Source: Prevotella sp. UBA7594 (GTDB lineage Bacteria > Bacteroidota > Bacteroidia > Bacteroidales > Bacteroidaceae). From it: DNA of 28,097 bases. Each line of letters opens with the position of its first letter. The first letter of the stretch is position 1. The DNA is taken from assembly GCA_002490315.1 (NCBI GenBank), contig DLKG01000003.1:9608-37704 (forward strand), written 5' to 3'. The notes beneath the pieces were generated by a model, which did no database searches, had not been told where the DNA came from, and worked only from the letters and a program-made list of their open reading frames with translations. The translations under genes were made by a program, and so were the position numbers. Below are positions 1 through 8,248 of this stretch, in pieces.

Positions 1-36
1 TCCAGCCACATTGCGTTTCTTTCTTTGAGCGAGCTT

Positions 37-948
37 TTAGTCGTTGAGTGCTCCGATGATTTCGCTCACGGAGGAGCATCCGTGGCAGTCGAGCCATGAG
101 TTGATGCCGTCGCGCACCTTTATGGTCACGGAAGGGTCGAGGAAATTGGCTGTGCCAATCTCTATGGCAGTGGCGCCTGCCATGAGAAATTCAATGGCGT
201 CTTCTGCTGTGCAGATGCCTCCAAGTCCGACAACAGGAATCTTTACGGCCTTTGCCACCTGCCACACCATTCGCAATGCAACGGGCTTCACTGCCGGACC
301 GCTAAGTCCGCCCGTAGATATGCTAAGCAGCGGGCGGCGCTTCTCAATGTCGATGGCCATGCCCATGAGCGTGTTGATGAGCGACACGCTGTCGGCACCT
401 TCTGCCTCCACGGCCTTCGCAATCTCCGTGACGTCGGTGACGTTGGGCGAGAGCTTCACGATAATGGGCTTATGGTAGCGTTGGCGCACTGCGCGCACCA
501 CGCTTGCTGCGCCCGTTGTCGTTACGCCGAACGCCATTCCTCCTTGCTTTACGTTAGGGCATGAGATGTTGAGCTCTATGGCTGGAATGTTGTCGAGAGC
601 GTCGATACGCGCTGCACACTCGGCATAGTCGTCGGGTGATGAGCCGCTGACGTTGACGATCATGTTGGTGTCGATGTCCTTTATTTGCGGATAGATATTC
701 TTGCAGAAGTAGTCGACGCCCTTGTTCTGCAGACCGACGCAGTTGAGCATGCCTTGCGCCGTTTCCGCCATGCGCGGATAATCGTTGCCTTCGCGCGGAT
801 TGAGAGTCGTGCCCTTGACGATGATGCCGCCAATACCATCGAGCGGCACGAAGTCAGCAAACTCCAATCCATATCCGAACGTTCCCGATGCGGTCATTAC
901 GGGATTTTTCAGTTTCAGACCGCCTATTTTAACATTTAAATCTGCCAT
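37..948 (-). CDS. pyrD: Dihydroorotate dehydrogenase B (NAD+), catalytic subunit PyrD
   Basis: This is the FMN subunit that oxidises dihydroorotate to orotate in pyrimidine synthesis, in the cytoplasm, paired with PyrK. The protein has 303 residues, normal for class 1B. The start at 948 gives [10 protein letters not shown], the expected N-terminus; the frame is open further upstream but that extension lies inside pyrK and looks unlike the family. Visible landmarks are the N-terminal [13 protein letters not shown], the active-site loop [11 protein letters not shown] with the class 1B catalytic cysteine, and the C-terminal phosphate-binding region [16 protein letters not shown] followed by [10 protein letters not shown]. 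Its start overlaps the end of pyrK by 13 bases, so the two are probably translationally coupled. The gene ends 36 bases from the window edge, so nothing can be said about what follows it. The assignment is secure. Confidence 0.96.
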   Translation of the reverse strand: MADLNVKIGGLKLKNPVMTASGTFGYGLEFADFVPLDGIGGIIVKGTTLNPREGNDYPRMAETAQGMLNCVGLQNKGVDYFCKNIYPQIKDIDTNMIVNVSGSSPDDYAECAARIDALDNIPAIELNISCPNVKQGGMAFGVTTTGAASVVRAVRQRYHKPIIVKLSPNVTDVTEIAKAVEAEGADSVSLINTLMGMAIDIEKRRPLLSISTGGLSGPAVKPVALRMVWQVAKAVKIPVVGLGGICTAEDAIEFLMAGATAIEIGTANFLDPSVTIKVRDGINSWLDCHGCSSVSEIIGALND

Positions 949-1712
949 GACAATTTCTTTATGTTCATTACCGGACCTTCCTTGCACACACACTTGTTTC
1001 CCTCCACTGTTTTCTCCACGCAGCACAGGCAAGCACCGACGCCACACGCCATCTTGTTTTCAAGCGACGCTTCACACTCGATGTTGTTCTTGTACGCATA
1101 GCGCGCCACTGCCATCATCATAGGCTTCGGGCCGCACGTTGAAATCATGTCAAAGTGTTCTTCAGACAGTACGGAGTGATTGGTGACGAATCCCTTCTCG
1201 CCCTCAGAGCCGTCCTCGGTGGTGATGAGCACGCGCCCTACAGCCTCGAAAAGTTCTCTCTCCAGCACGTCCTTTGTTGAGCGTGCTCCGAGGAGGAACG
1301 TCGGTTCGCAGCCCATAGCTTTTATTCTCTTGCCGAGGTAGAGTAGTGGAGCAACGCCCACGCCTCCACCGACGAGCAACACTTTCTTCTCCGTACCGTC
1401 GGGTAGCGAGAAGGAGTTGCCGAGCGGCAGCACGCAGTTGAGGCGGTCGCCCTTTTGGAGTCGTTGTAGGCGGCGTGTGCCGTCGCCAACGGCAGCCACG
1501 AGCAGCCACAGCTCGTTGCTCTCATAGTCGACATTGTTGATGGAAATAGGGCGGCGCAGGAAAGTGGACGGGGAGTCGTCCACGCGTACTTCTACAAACT
1601 GTCCGGGGAGCATCTCGGGCAGCGGCTTGTCGTCGGTGAGCTTTATGAGGACATGCTTGTCGCTCAGAGCCTCGACGGAGTTGACCGTAAGGTCGAGTAT
1701 GAACTTTTTCAT
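936..1712 (-). CDS. pyrK: Dihydroorotate dehydrogenase B, electron-transfer subunit PyrK
   Basis: PyrK carries FAD and a [2Fe-2S] cluster and passes electrons from PyrD to NAD+. The 258-residue protein starts [16 protein letters not shown]. The order is a ferredoxin-reductase-like beta barrel with the FAD-binding [10 protein letters not shown], a nucleotide-binding glycine-rich stretch [19 protein letters not shown], and a C-terminal cysteine cluster (CGVGACLCC followed by CVC) that ligates the iron-sulfur centre. It lies directly upstream of pyrD and overlaps it, the usual two-gene arrangement in Firmicutes and Bacteroidetes. A possible -7 element lies about 35 bases before the start. Assignment is secure from the motif set and the neighbour. 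Confidence 0.95.
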   Translation of the reverse strand: MKKFILDLTVNSVEALSDKHVLIKLTDDKPLPEMLPGQFVEVRVDDSPSTFLRRPISINNVDYESNELWLLVAAVGDGTRRLQRLQKGDRLNCVLPLGNSFSLPDGTEKKVLLVGGGVGVAPLLYLGKRIKAMGCEPTFLLGARSTKDVLERELFEAVGRVLITTEDGSEGEKGFVTNHSVLSEEHFDMISTCGPKPMMMAVARYAYKNNIECEASLENKMACGVGACLCCVEKTVEGNKCVCKEGPVMNIKKLSWQI

Positions 1713-1746
1713 TTTATGTGTTATAGTTTTCTTTCTTTTCTGACTA

Positions 1747-1754
1747 CAAAAATA
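1747..1754 (-). promoter_or_regulatory. Possible -7 element for pyrKD
   Basis: Read on the minus strand this is TATTTTTG, which fits the Bacteroidetes consensus TAnnTTTG, about 35 bases upstream of the pyrK start. No matching -33 TTG is found 19-21 bases further upstream, so this is only a half-supported promoter. Confidence 0.35.
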
Positions 1755-1794
1755 GTATTTTTTGTTGAGAAACGGGCACTGTTTTCAAAGGAAT

Positions 1795-1854
1795 AACAAA
1801 AAAATGCCCGGAAAAGGAAAAGACACGATGTGTATGCCTTTTCCTTTCCCGGGC
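1795..1854 (-). terminator. Rho-independent terminator of the heme-uptake-like operon
   Basis: Two 19-base arms (1806-1824 and 1836-1854) match at 17 of 19 positions around an 11-base loop. On the minus strand the stem is followed by eight T residues (complement of the A run at 1797-1804). It lies about 50 bases beyond the stop of the TonB receptor gene and upstream of pyrK, so it should end the operon transcript and insulate pyrKD. Confidence 0.85.
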
Positions 1855-1905
1855 GTCTTTCGCAGTGTTTGTTAATCTTTCGTTCTTACTGTTTACTTTT
1901 CCGCG

Positions 1906-3897
1906 TCAATCGAGGCTCACGGCGATGCCGATTTGGAAGTTGACGCCGTCGGTGAGCGGACAGTTGAGGTAGTAGTATTTGGGGCGGTAGTTGAGAATGT
2001 TGTCAAGAGTTGTCGTCAGCTTGAAGCGACGGACAAAGCGCTGTACGAGCGAGAGACGCCACACGGTGTAAGCCGGGTAGTAAACATTGGTGGTGCCTTG
2101 GCTGATGTCGTAATAGTTGCGGTACTCCACGTTGCTCGTGCCCGAGAGCACGCGTCCGTTGAGATTGGCACTCAGACCGTAGTTTTTCGAGAAGTCATGA
2201 TCGTAGTCGAGGCGCACGTTGAGATTGTGCTGTCGGGCAGGTATGTACTGGTTGTTGATTTTGTGTCCATCCTTGTCTCTTGGCAATTCCTCATGTGTGA
2301 AGGCATAGGTGAGGCGTGCCGATAGGCCGCAAGCCCATCGCGCCTGCGCTCCAAACTCACCTCCGCACACCGTGTAGTTGTCGAGATTGGTGTAGGGAAG
2401 ATAGGGCAGACGGTCGTCAGCCGACTTGAAGTAAGGGGCTGCCGTTGCAATCTTGTTGTTGACGTTGTTGTAGAATGTCGACGCCGTGAAGGTATAGCCG
2501 CCTTTGCTGTATTCGGCGGAAATGGTAAGGTTGTGGCTTGTTTCCGGCTTCAGTTGTTTGTTGCCCTCGATAATCCATATTCCAACCATGTCGAAGTCGT
2601 AGTAGCGTTCCTTCAATGAAGGTGCGCGGAAGCCCATGCCGTAGCCAAGCCGCAGGGCAAGACCGTTGACTGGCTTATAGCAGAAGTTGATCTTTGGTGT
2701 CAGGCGTGATGTGGAGGCATCTGAGAAGTAGTCGTAGCGCACGGCGGCAATGGCCTCCAGCTTGTCGGAAATGATGCAGTCGTACTGTGCGAAGATGTCG
2801 GCGCAGTCTTGCTCGTGCTTACCGTCGGCAAGCTTCGTGTTGAGCAGATAGTCGTGCATGTAGTCGGCACCGAGCGTTAGTACGTCGCCACGGTCGAAGT
2901 TGTGGGAATAGAGCATGCGGAAGGAGTTCTGCACGTTGCTGTAGGAGCGAATGTCGAGGCGGCGTATGCGCTGATATTCAGACTTGTCATACTGGTCGAA
3001 GGCGTAGGACGCGTGCAAGGCGTCGGCAGAGGAGATGTCCCATTTCATGCGCAGTCCGCCAGAGAAGTCGCGATAGCGCTCCGGCATGTCCGCGGAGCGC
3101 ACTGTCTCGCGGAAGAAATAGCCAGCCCTACCCGTCAGCGAGAAGGCTGATGATGGCGTCCAGGAGAGCTGCTCCTTGGCGCTGGCTGTCTTGTCGCCGT
3201 AGATGGTGGAGATGACGCGTGTCACGGGATTGGCAGCGCTGTGCACGTCGTAGTTGTCGCGACGGTTGTAGTTGGCACTGAGCGTGTTGCTAAAATACTT
3301 GCCTCCCAATCCGACTGACGCGCGGTAGCGTTGCTCGTTGTGTTTGCCGTAGCGCGCGTCTGCGTTGATCGACCATTTCTTGCGTGCCTTCTTCGTGATG
3401 ATGTTGACCACGCCGCCTGCTGCATTGCTGCCGTAGAGTGCAGAGGAAGCGCCTCTCACGATTTCGATGCGTTCCACGTTGTCCATGTTGAGGCGCGAGA
3501 AGTCAACGTCGTCCATTGTTTCTCCTGCAAGTCTCTCTCCGTCGACGAGGAAGAGAATACCCTGTCCGCCGAAGCCGGAGAAGTTGAGGTGGGTCTGTTG
3601 GTTCATGGCGTAGGAGAATTCCACGCCAGGCAGTTCTTGCTGGAGAAGATCCTGCACGTTGGTGGCATCGAGGCGCTCGATGTCCTTGGAGGTGATGAGG
3701 CGTGTCTGCACGGGCGTGTCCTTTAGGAACTTCGGTGTGCGGGTGCCCGTGATGACAACCTCGTCGAGCAGCAGGTTGTGGTAGATGGAGTCAGCGTCAG
3801 TGGCGTCGTGCGTGTCGTCGACGACGGTGGCGGCAGTCTGCTGTGCCGAGGCAAGGAGAGAGGGGAAGAGAAGTATTGGGAGCAGGAAATGTTTCAT
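1906..3897 (-). CDS. TonB-dependent outer-membrane receptor, HmuR-like (heme uptake likely)
   Basis: A 663-residue outer-membrane receptor that imports a ligand using TonB energy. It begins with a signal peptide (MKHFLLPILLFPSLLASAQQ). A plug domain follows (about 45-165), with the TonB-box-like DEVVITGTRT and the plug end VERIEIVRGASSALYGSNA, then a 22-strand-type barrel ending in an aromatic-rich C-terminus. It lacks the N-terminal carboxypeptidase-like extension of SusC-type receptors. The barrel has FRAP (423-426) followed by GNKQLKPE (445-452), resembling the FRAP/NPDL box of heme receptors, though the second half is not canonical. The gene starts 8 bases after the HmuY-like gene, the hmuY-hmuR order known from Porphyromonas gingivalis. 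Heme is the probable ligand by context; cobalamin, iron chelates or other ligands are not excluded. No hmuSTUV genes follow. Confidence 0.9.
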   Translation of the reverse strand: MKHFLLPILLFPSLLASAQQTAATVVDDTHDATDADSIYHNLLLDEVVITGTRTPKFLKDTPVQTRLITSKDIERLDATNVQDLLQQELPGVEFSYAMNQQTHLNFSGFGGQGILFLVDGERLAGETMDDVDFSRLNMDNVERIEIVRGASSALYGSNAAGGVVNIITKKARKKWSINADARYGKHNEQRYRASVGLGGKYFSNTLSANYNRRDNYDVHSAANPVTRVISTIYGDKTASAKEQLSWTPSSAFSLTGRAGYFFRETVRSADMPERYRDFSGGLRMKWDISSADALHASYAFDQYDKSEYQRIRRLDIRSYSNVQNSFRMLYSHNFDRGDVLTLGADYMHDYLLNTKLADGKHEQDCADIFAQYDCIISDKLEAIAAVRYDYFSDASTSRLTPKINFCYKPVNGLALRLGYGMGFRAPSLKERYYDFDMVGIWIIEGNKQLKPETSHNLTISAEYSKGGYTFTASTFYNNVNNKIATAAPYFKSADDRLPYLPYTNLDNYTVCGGEFGAQARWACGLSARLTYAFTHEELPRDKDGHKINNQYIPARQHNLNVRLDYDHDFSKNYGLSANLNGRVLSGTSNVEYRNYYDISQGTTNVYYPAYTVWRLSLVQRFVRRFKLTTTLDNILNYRPKYYYLNCPLTDGVNFQIGIAVSLD

Positions 3898-3905
3898 TTC
3901 GCGTT

Positions 3906-4700
3906 TTAATAGGGATACTTATAGTTTATGGTCAGCCAGCACTTTGTGCCGGTGGACGACTGATAGTTCTCGAGTTGCAGGGCGGCATAGGTGCCGTCCT
4001 TAAGTCGCAGGATGAACACATGATTGTTGAGCGAGAAGGCAGGCGGCATGGGTGGAATTTTCATTGACAGCCATGACGACAATACCTTGTTTATAGAGAT
4101 GCCCTGCGACGGTACAAGACACTGGAGCATCTGTTCCTGGCTGTCCCACACCTCATTTTCTGACCACTCGTCCTCTGTGAATTTCATGTTGCTGAACGCC
4201 TCGCTCGACTCCGGCAACTCATCCATCGACTTGTATTGAGTCTCATATACGGCACCGCCATTGGTGCGCACGTTGTTGCGGTGGACGGCAAACGACCAAC
4301 TGTCTGGTTCTGGTTGGGCATCGCACGGCGTGAACTCCCTGAATTCGTTCTTCTTTATGCCCTCTCCCCACACGTCAAACCAGTACATATACTGGCCCGA
4401 GCGTCCGTCAGACGAGCCCGTGAGCGAAAACGGAATGGGGTAGGCTGCGAACTCCGTCTGCGCCTTCAGTAGTGCGTTCTCGTCGTCGCTCTCGCTGAGG
4501 GCATGAAGGGCAGGCAAGTCAACGTAGTACCAGTCAGTCCAGCTCGTGGCGTCGATGAGCAGTTGGCCACGTGAAGGAATGATAGGCTGCGGCTTGTCGT
4601 AGATATCGTCAAAAATGCCATTGCAGGCGGTGAGCAAAGATAAGCTCACGCCTGCAATTAATATTCTTAAAGTTGTTAGAGTGTTGGAAAATACTGTCAT
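3906..4700 (-). CDS. HmuY-like surface lipoprotein
   Basis: A 264-residue lipoprotein of the HmuY type, predicted to sit at the cell surface and hand heme to the adjacent TonB receptor. The signal peptide ends in a lipobox LTAC with Cys26. Family-like features are an early SWTDWYYVDLPAL segment and a C-terminal beta-rich end, ALQLENYQSSTGTKCWLTIN followed by YKYPY. The start codon overlaps the stop of the upstream calycin-like gene by one base (TAATG on the minus strand), so translation is probably coupled, and the receptor gene follows after 8 bases. The heme-ligating residues of P. gingivalis HmuY (two histidines) cannot be aligned by eye, so ligand and coordination mode are inferred from context. 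Family call is good; heme specificity is an inference. Confidence 0.8.
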   Translation of the reverse strand: MTVFSNTLTTLRILIAGVSLSLLTACNGIFDDIYDKPQPIIPSRGQLLIDATSWTDWYYVDLPALHALSESDDENALLKAQTEFAAYPIPFSLTGSSDGRSGQYMYWFDVWGEGIKKNEFREFTPCDAQPEPDSWSFAVHRNNVRTNGGAVYETQYKSMDELPESSEAFSNMKFTEDEWSENEVWDSQEQMLQCLVPSQGISINKVLSSWLSMKIPPMPPAFSLNNHVFILRLKDGTYAALQLENYQSSTGTKCWLTINYKYPY

Positions 4701-5707
4701 TATTTCTTAAGATACTTCTTTCCGTTGATGATGACTATACCCTTGGCTGACGAGCCAACCTGCTGTCCGCGAAGGTTGTAGGCTTTGCCGTTGCCGATTG
4801 TCTTTGGAGCGGAGAGTGGAAGAGAGATGGAAGTCAATGTGTTGCTGAAGGTTGAGACAATGGGGAAAGGCATGGCTCCCATTTGGAAGTGGTTTTCAAT
4901 GGAAGCCACTTGGCTACCCTCGTACACGACGAGAATGCTGTTGTCTTTCTCGCTGTTGAAGGCGTAGTCGCCGTCCATTGTCTTGCTGCCATTCTGCTCA
5001 GCCGTGAAGTGGAAGGAAAGTCCGTCGCTGCTGTAGTCGCGATAGAATCCGCCACGTGTGGCATCATAGGTAAGACCCTTCACGATGTAGCTGCCAAGTG
5101 TGAGGTCGCCCATGACGGTGCCTTCAAGCGTGTAGAATGGCACCTCCACGTCCACTTTCTCCACGTCGCCGTCCATGTACTTGCGCACGTTGTAGGTGAC
5201 ATTGTCGTTCTTGTAGTTGTATAGTCCTGCTACAGACACGTTGATAGCATTAGTGACAGGCTTCACGTAGTAGGCCTTGACGGTGAAGGTTGTGGGGAGA
5301 GGCATGGCACCATACTGGAAGACGGCTTTCAGCGTCAGCGAGTTGTCTGCCATGTTGTAGGTGCCGGTGAGTGAAGACCCCGTCACCTTCTTCTCTGCGC
5401 CGTCCACAGTGACCGTGGCGGAGAAGCTCTGCTCGTCGAATGTCACGACATGGTTGTCGCCCATGGAGAACTTTGCGTCCTTGATGGTGAAGGAGGGTAT
5501 TGTCGCCATGCCTTTCATTTCGGGGAGAGTGATGTCGCCAGTGGTGGCACCACTCATGGCAAACTGTATGGTGTCGCTCGCGTTGTCGATGCTTGTTGTC
5601 AGCACTGATACGTTGGAGGCTCCTGCAAACTTCAAAGCGCCATGCATCTGCGCCATCATTCCCGTTGCCGACATAAGGGCAAGCATAAGTGTAAAAATCT
5701 TTTTCAT
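4700..5707 (-). CDS. Secreted calycin-like protein, two tandem repeats and a T9SS-like tail
   Basis: A 335-residue exported protein with a signal peptide (MKKIFTLMLALMSATGMMAQ). The rest is beta-rich and looks like two copies of the Bacteroidetes calycin-like domain, about residues 28-150 and 155-288. Both copies end in a similar motif, QYGAMPLPTTFTV and FQMGAMPFPIVSTF, which indicates internal duplication. The last 30 residues (KAYNLRGQQVG then GIVIINGKKYLKK) resemble the short C-terminal sorting tails common in Prevotella secreted proteins. It lies between a membrane-protein gene and the HmuY-like gene, one base overlapping the latter. Calycins bind small hydrophobic ligands, so a second heme or tetrapyrrole binder is a reasonable inference, not shown by any visible residue. 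Function unknown. Confidence 0.72.
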   Translation of the reverse strand: MKKIFTLMLALMSATGMMAQMHGALKFAGASNVSVLTTSIDNASDTIQFAMSGATTGDITLPEMKGMATIPSFTIKDAKFSMGDNHVVTFDEQSFSATVTVDGAEKKVTGSSLTGTYNMADNSLTLKAVFQYGAMPLPTTFTVKAYYVKPVTNAINVSVAGLYNYKNDNVTYNVRKYMDGDVEKVDVEVPFYTLEGTVMGDLTLGSYIVKGLTYDATRGGFYRDYSSDGLSFHFTAEQNGSKTMDGDYAFNSEKDNSILVVYEGSQVASIENHFQMGAMPFPIVSTFSNTLTSISLPLSAPKTIGNGKAYNLRGQQVGSSAKGIVIINGKKYLKK

Positions 5708-5777
5708 TTATGTTTAATTCTAAATATTAATGTATATAAATTCTAAAATTTAAGCTCTAATTCCTAACTCGTAATTC

Positions 5778-5847
5778 GTAATTCCAAACTCGTAATTCCA
5801 AACTTGTAATTCCAAACTCGTAATTCCAAACTCGTAATTCCAAACTC
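5778..5847. repeat. Tandem 14-bp repeat, five units, inside the heme-uptake-like operon
   Basis: Five consecutive 14-base units GTAATTCCAAACTC run from 5778 to 5847, with one C-to-T change at the end of the second unit. Degenerate half units (CTAATTCCTAACTC type) flank them on both sides, from about 5755 to 5874, and run into the stop codon of the upstream membrane-protein gene. This fills almost the whole 160-base spacer between that gene and the calycin-like gene. Confidence 0.92.
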
Positions 5848-5868
5848 GTAATTCCTAATTCCTAACTC

Positions 5869-6825
5869 CTAACTCTTTGCATTGTATCTCCAGTAGCCAG
5901 CAATCAGCAGCACGAACACGGCGAGAATGGCGACCATCTCCCCAACATGATTGGCGGGATCCACCCAAATCTCCTTGAACATTCCGTTGCGTCCGGCAAT
6001 CTCCACCGCTGTCCAGAACACGATGACCGTAGCAAGCGACATGCGGAGGTTGCGTCCCCAACTGCCTATGTGCAACTGCTTCTTGAACATCAGTGCCGAA
6101 CCGATGAGGCATACGGCAGCGATGGCGAAAGTTACGGGATGGCTCTCGCCGAGGAACGTAGGGTCGTAGCAGAACATAAGCAGCAGATAGAGCCCCCACA
6201 TCATTATGTTCCATTCCATGAAGGTCACGATGCTTGCATGATGTGCCATGGGGCGAAGCTCCACACGGTCTTTCACGCCGCTGTGGTTTTGTATCCAGCG
6301 TATAAAGTCGCAGCCGGTGCGCGTGCAGAATACGTACATCACAATGAACATCATCCACATGCCGAATGTTGCGGGCATGATGAGGTATTCCGGTCGGGAG
6401 CCGCGCAGTTGTTTCAGTTCGTCGCGCGAGAAGGCTTCGAGCGGAGTGCCGTTGATAGTGAAGGTGTGGTTGGTGGCAATACCATTGACGTATTCAGTCG
6501 TAGTGGCGACGATGCCGCTACCGTGGAGGTCGCACTGCACACCGTAGCGTTGTGCATAGTAGGCAAAGAGAAATTCCACCCATCCCGTCCAGAACAACAA
6601 CGCGCCAGCCATGCCGAAACAGGTCTGGCGGGTGTCGCCTTTCACGAACACGCCATAGATAGTGATGATAAGTCCGACGAAGCCCATGCCAAAGGCGGAA
6701 TAGTGCAGAGCGGTAGGCGCAAGGGTGTGCTCCATAATAATCATGAGCGCATGGCCAAGTGGCATGAGAAGCAAGATGATAAGCAAGGAACCTATGGTTT
6801 TGCCAAAATAAGTGTTTCCGTTCAT
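5869..6825 (-). CDS. Eight-helix integral membrane protein, first gene of the heme-uptake-like operon
   Basis: A 318-residue inner-membrane protein I cannot place in a named family. Hydrophobic segments are visible near residues 10-33, 42-63, 70-95, then, after a soluble loop of about 55 residues, 150-172, 205-228, 235-255, 265-285 and 295-312. The loop contains YGVQCDLHGSG and FTINGTPLEAFSRDEL. Histidines and methionines are frequent in the first helices and in MEWNIMMWGLYLLLMF, which could suit a heme or metal ligand but proves nothing. It is the first gene after a good promoter and is followed by calycin-like, HmuY-like and TonB receptor genes on the same strand. Role in inner-membrane transport or reduction of the same ligand is inferred only from position. 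Confidence 0.85.
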   Translation of the reverse strand: MNGNTYFGKTIGSLLIILLLMPLGHALMIIMEHTLAPTALHYSAFGMGFVGLIITIYGVFVKGDTRQTCFGMAGALLFWTGWVEFLFAYYAQRYGVQCDLHGSGIVATTTEYVNGIATNHTFTINGTPLEAFSRDELKQLRGSRPEYLIMPATFGMWMMFIVMYVFCTRTGCDFIRWIQNHSGVKDRVELRPMAHHASIVTFMEWNIMMWGLYLLLMFCYDPTFLGESHPVTFAIAAVCLIGSALMFKKQLHIGSWGRNLRMSLATVIVFWTAVEIAGRNGMFKEIWVDPANHVGEMVAILAVFVLLIAGYWRYNAKS

Positions 6826-6856
6826 TTATATATTATCCTTTGTTGTTTTGCGGGTG

Positions 6857-6887
6857 CAAAGGTATGAAGATTAGGCAAACGAGGCAA
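6857..6887 (-). promoter_or_regulatory. Promoter of the heme-uptake-like operon
   Basis: On the minus strand TTG (6885-6887) is followed after exactly 20 bases by TACCTTTG (6857-6864), a textbook Bacteroidetes -33/-7 pair. The -7 box is about 30 bases upstream of the first start codon. An 11-base palindrome CATAAATTATG lies just upstream at 6892-6902 and could be an operator, but this is weak. Confidence 0.65.
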
Positions 6888-6941
6888 TACTCATAAATTA
6901 TGATTTTGCAGATAAAAAGAGTGCAATCGGAACTTTTTAAG

Positions 6942-6949
6942 TAACTTTG
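6942..6949 (+). promoter_or_regulatory. -7 element for aguA
   Basis: TAACTTTG followed by C matches TAnnTTTG, about 45 bases upstream of the aguA start. There is no clear TTG at the expected -33 distance. The element is divergent from the heme-uptake-like operon promoter, about 55 bases away. Confidence 0.45.
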
Positions 6950-6994
6950 CAGTCTGAGAATTAAAAAACAAAAGTTTGAGTAAACAATTCAGAT

Positions 6995-8110
6995 ATGCAA
7001 AACTACATACTTCCTGCAGAGTGGCACCATCAAGAGTGCGTGCAGCTCACGTGGCCCCATGAGGACACCGACTGGCGTCCCTATCTCGACGACATCACCG
7101 AGACATTCGTGCAGATAGCCAAGGCCGTGGCCCACTACGAGCCGCTCGTCGTGGCGGCAAAATACCCGGAGCGCGTGCGTGGGTTGCTCGCCGAGAATCT
7201 GAGCCTTGAGGAGATGGAACGTGTGAGCATTTACGAGTGCGACAACGACGACACTTGGGCACGCGACCATGCCTTCATCACGCTCCTGCCCGTGGAGTCT
7301 TCAGAGCCTGGGGTAGAACAGGATTCTGCGTCGGAGGCAGTGTCGGGCATTGCGTCGGGGGCGAGGCGCCCCCTCTCCCAGTTAGGGCGACGCCGCTTGC
7401 TCGACTTCCGCTTCAACGGATGGGGCGAGAAGTTTGCCGCCGACATGGACAACCGCATCAACCGCACGCTCTACGCCAAGCATGTTTTCGAGGGTGAGCG
7501 TGTCGACTGCGACGACTTTGTGCTCGAGGGCGGTTCTATCGAGAGCGACGGACGCGGCACAGTGCTCACCACGAGCGTCTGCCTCATGGCACCCCACCGC
7601 AACCAACCCATGACACAGGCAGAGGTGGAGCAGGTGCTTCTTGAGCGACTATGCGCCAGAAAGATAGTATGGCTCGACCACGGACAGCTCATCGGCGACG
7701 ACACCGACGGCCACATCGACACCATCGTGCGCGTGTGTCCCGACAACACGTTGCTCTACGTTGGCTGCGACGACACGCAAGACCCGCAGTATGCCGACCT
7801 GAAGGCTCTTGAGGAGCAGCTCAAGACGGCTACCGATGCCGACGGCCATCCCTATCGACTGCTGAAACTGCCCATGCCCGACGCTATCTACGACGACGGC
7901 GACCGGCTGCCTGCCACCTATGCCAACTTCCTGATAATCAACGGCGCCGTGATAGTGCCGACCTACGCACAGGAGGAGAACGATGCACGTGCCCTAAGTC
8001 TTGTCGCCGAAGCCTTCCCCGGTTACGACATCATTGGCATCGACTCGCGCACCATCATCCGTCAGCATGGTTCGATACACTGCCTTACGATGCAGTATCC
8101 GGAGTTGTAG
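6995..8110 (+). CDS. aguA: Agmatine deiminase with a repeat-derived in-frame insert
   Basis: Converts agmatine to N-carbamoylputrescine and ammonia, the first step of putrescine formation from agmatine. It has 371 residues. Amidinotransferase-fold landmarks are present: NDDTWARDH (about 84-92), EGGSIESDGRGT (178-189), TDGHIDT with His240, and the catalytic cysteine in HGSIHCLTMQ (Cys363). Between WARDHAFITLLPV and LLDFRFNGWGEKF lies a segment of about 30 residues (about 100-132), rich in Ser, Glu, Ala, Gly and Arg, where family members as I know them have only a short connection. Its 3' half is a copy of a noncoding repeat found elsewhere in this window (7355-7384). All catalytic motifs are intact, so the enzyme is probably active. 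The partner aguB lies 3.1 kb downstream. Confidence 0.93.
   Translation: MQNYILPAEWHHQECVQLTWPHEDTDWRPYLDDITETFVQIAKAVAHYEPLVVAAKYPERVRGLLAENLSLEEMERVSIYECDNDDTWARDHAFITLLPVESSEPGVEQDSASEAVSGIASGARRPLSQLGRRRLLDFRFNGWGEKFAADMDNRINRTLYAKHVFEGERVDCDDFVLEGGSIESDGRGTVLTTSVCLMAPHRNQPMTQAEVEQVLLERLCARKIVWLDHGQLIGDDTDGHIDTIVRVCPDNTLLYVGCDDTQDPQYADLKALEEQLKTATDADGHPYRLLKLPMPDAIYDDGDRLPATYANFLIINGAVIVPTYAQEENDARALSLVAEAFPGYDIIGIDSRTIIRQHGSIHCLTMQYPEL
7355..7384 (+). repeat. G/C-rich palindromic repeat copy inside aguA
   Basis: Thirty bases from TCGGGGGCGAGG through CCCCCTCTCCCAGTTA match the repeat units at 23153-23183 (inverted), 23230-23255 (inverted) and 23276-23305 (direct), with one or two indels or substitutions. 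It is read in frame as roughly SGARRPLSQLG. The core is itself a partial palindrome (GGGGGCG...CGCCCCC). Confidence 0.85.
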
Positions 8111-8228
8111 TAGTGCGATATACATCCAATTTCGCTTTCCCTCATGACGGAGGCAATAGTATTCCGGATGTACCCAGATTTAAGTTTCTGCAGATGACCA
8201 CGTGAAGAAAGGCAAATATTGTTCATAG

Positions 8229-8248
8229 AGTAAAAAAATATTACAAAA
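8229..8248. repeat. Dispersed repeat, copy 1 (AGTAAAAAA-TATTACAAAA)
   Basis: These 20 bases match 25418-25437 at 19 positions, and the similarity extends upstream to a shared GCAAATAT about 10-15 bases before. In both places a GTGGCGCTTTAG repeat follows 150-180 bases later, so both may be parts of one larger noncoding element. Confidence 0.55.

Noticed and set aside
1906..4700. SusC/SusD-type glycan uptake pair
   Set aside because: The receptor lacks the N-terminal carboxypeptidase-like extension of SusC and the lipoprotein lacks the helical TPR pattern of SusD; HmuY-like features fit better.
5947..6867. 306-codon open frame on the plus strand opposite the eight-helix membrane protein
   Set aside because: The product is rich in His, Glu and Ala with no domain, while the opposite strand encodes a coherent polytopic membrane protein with a promoter.
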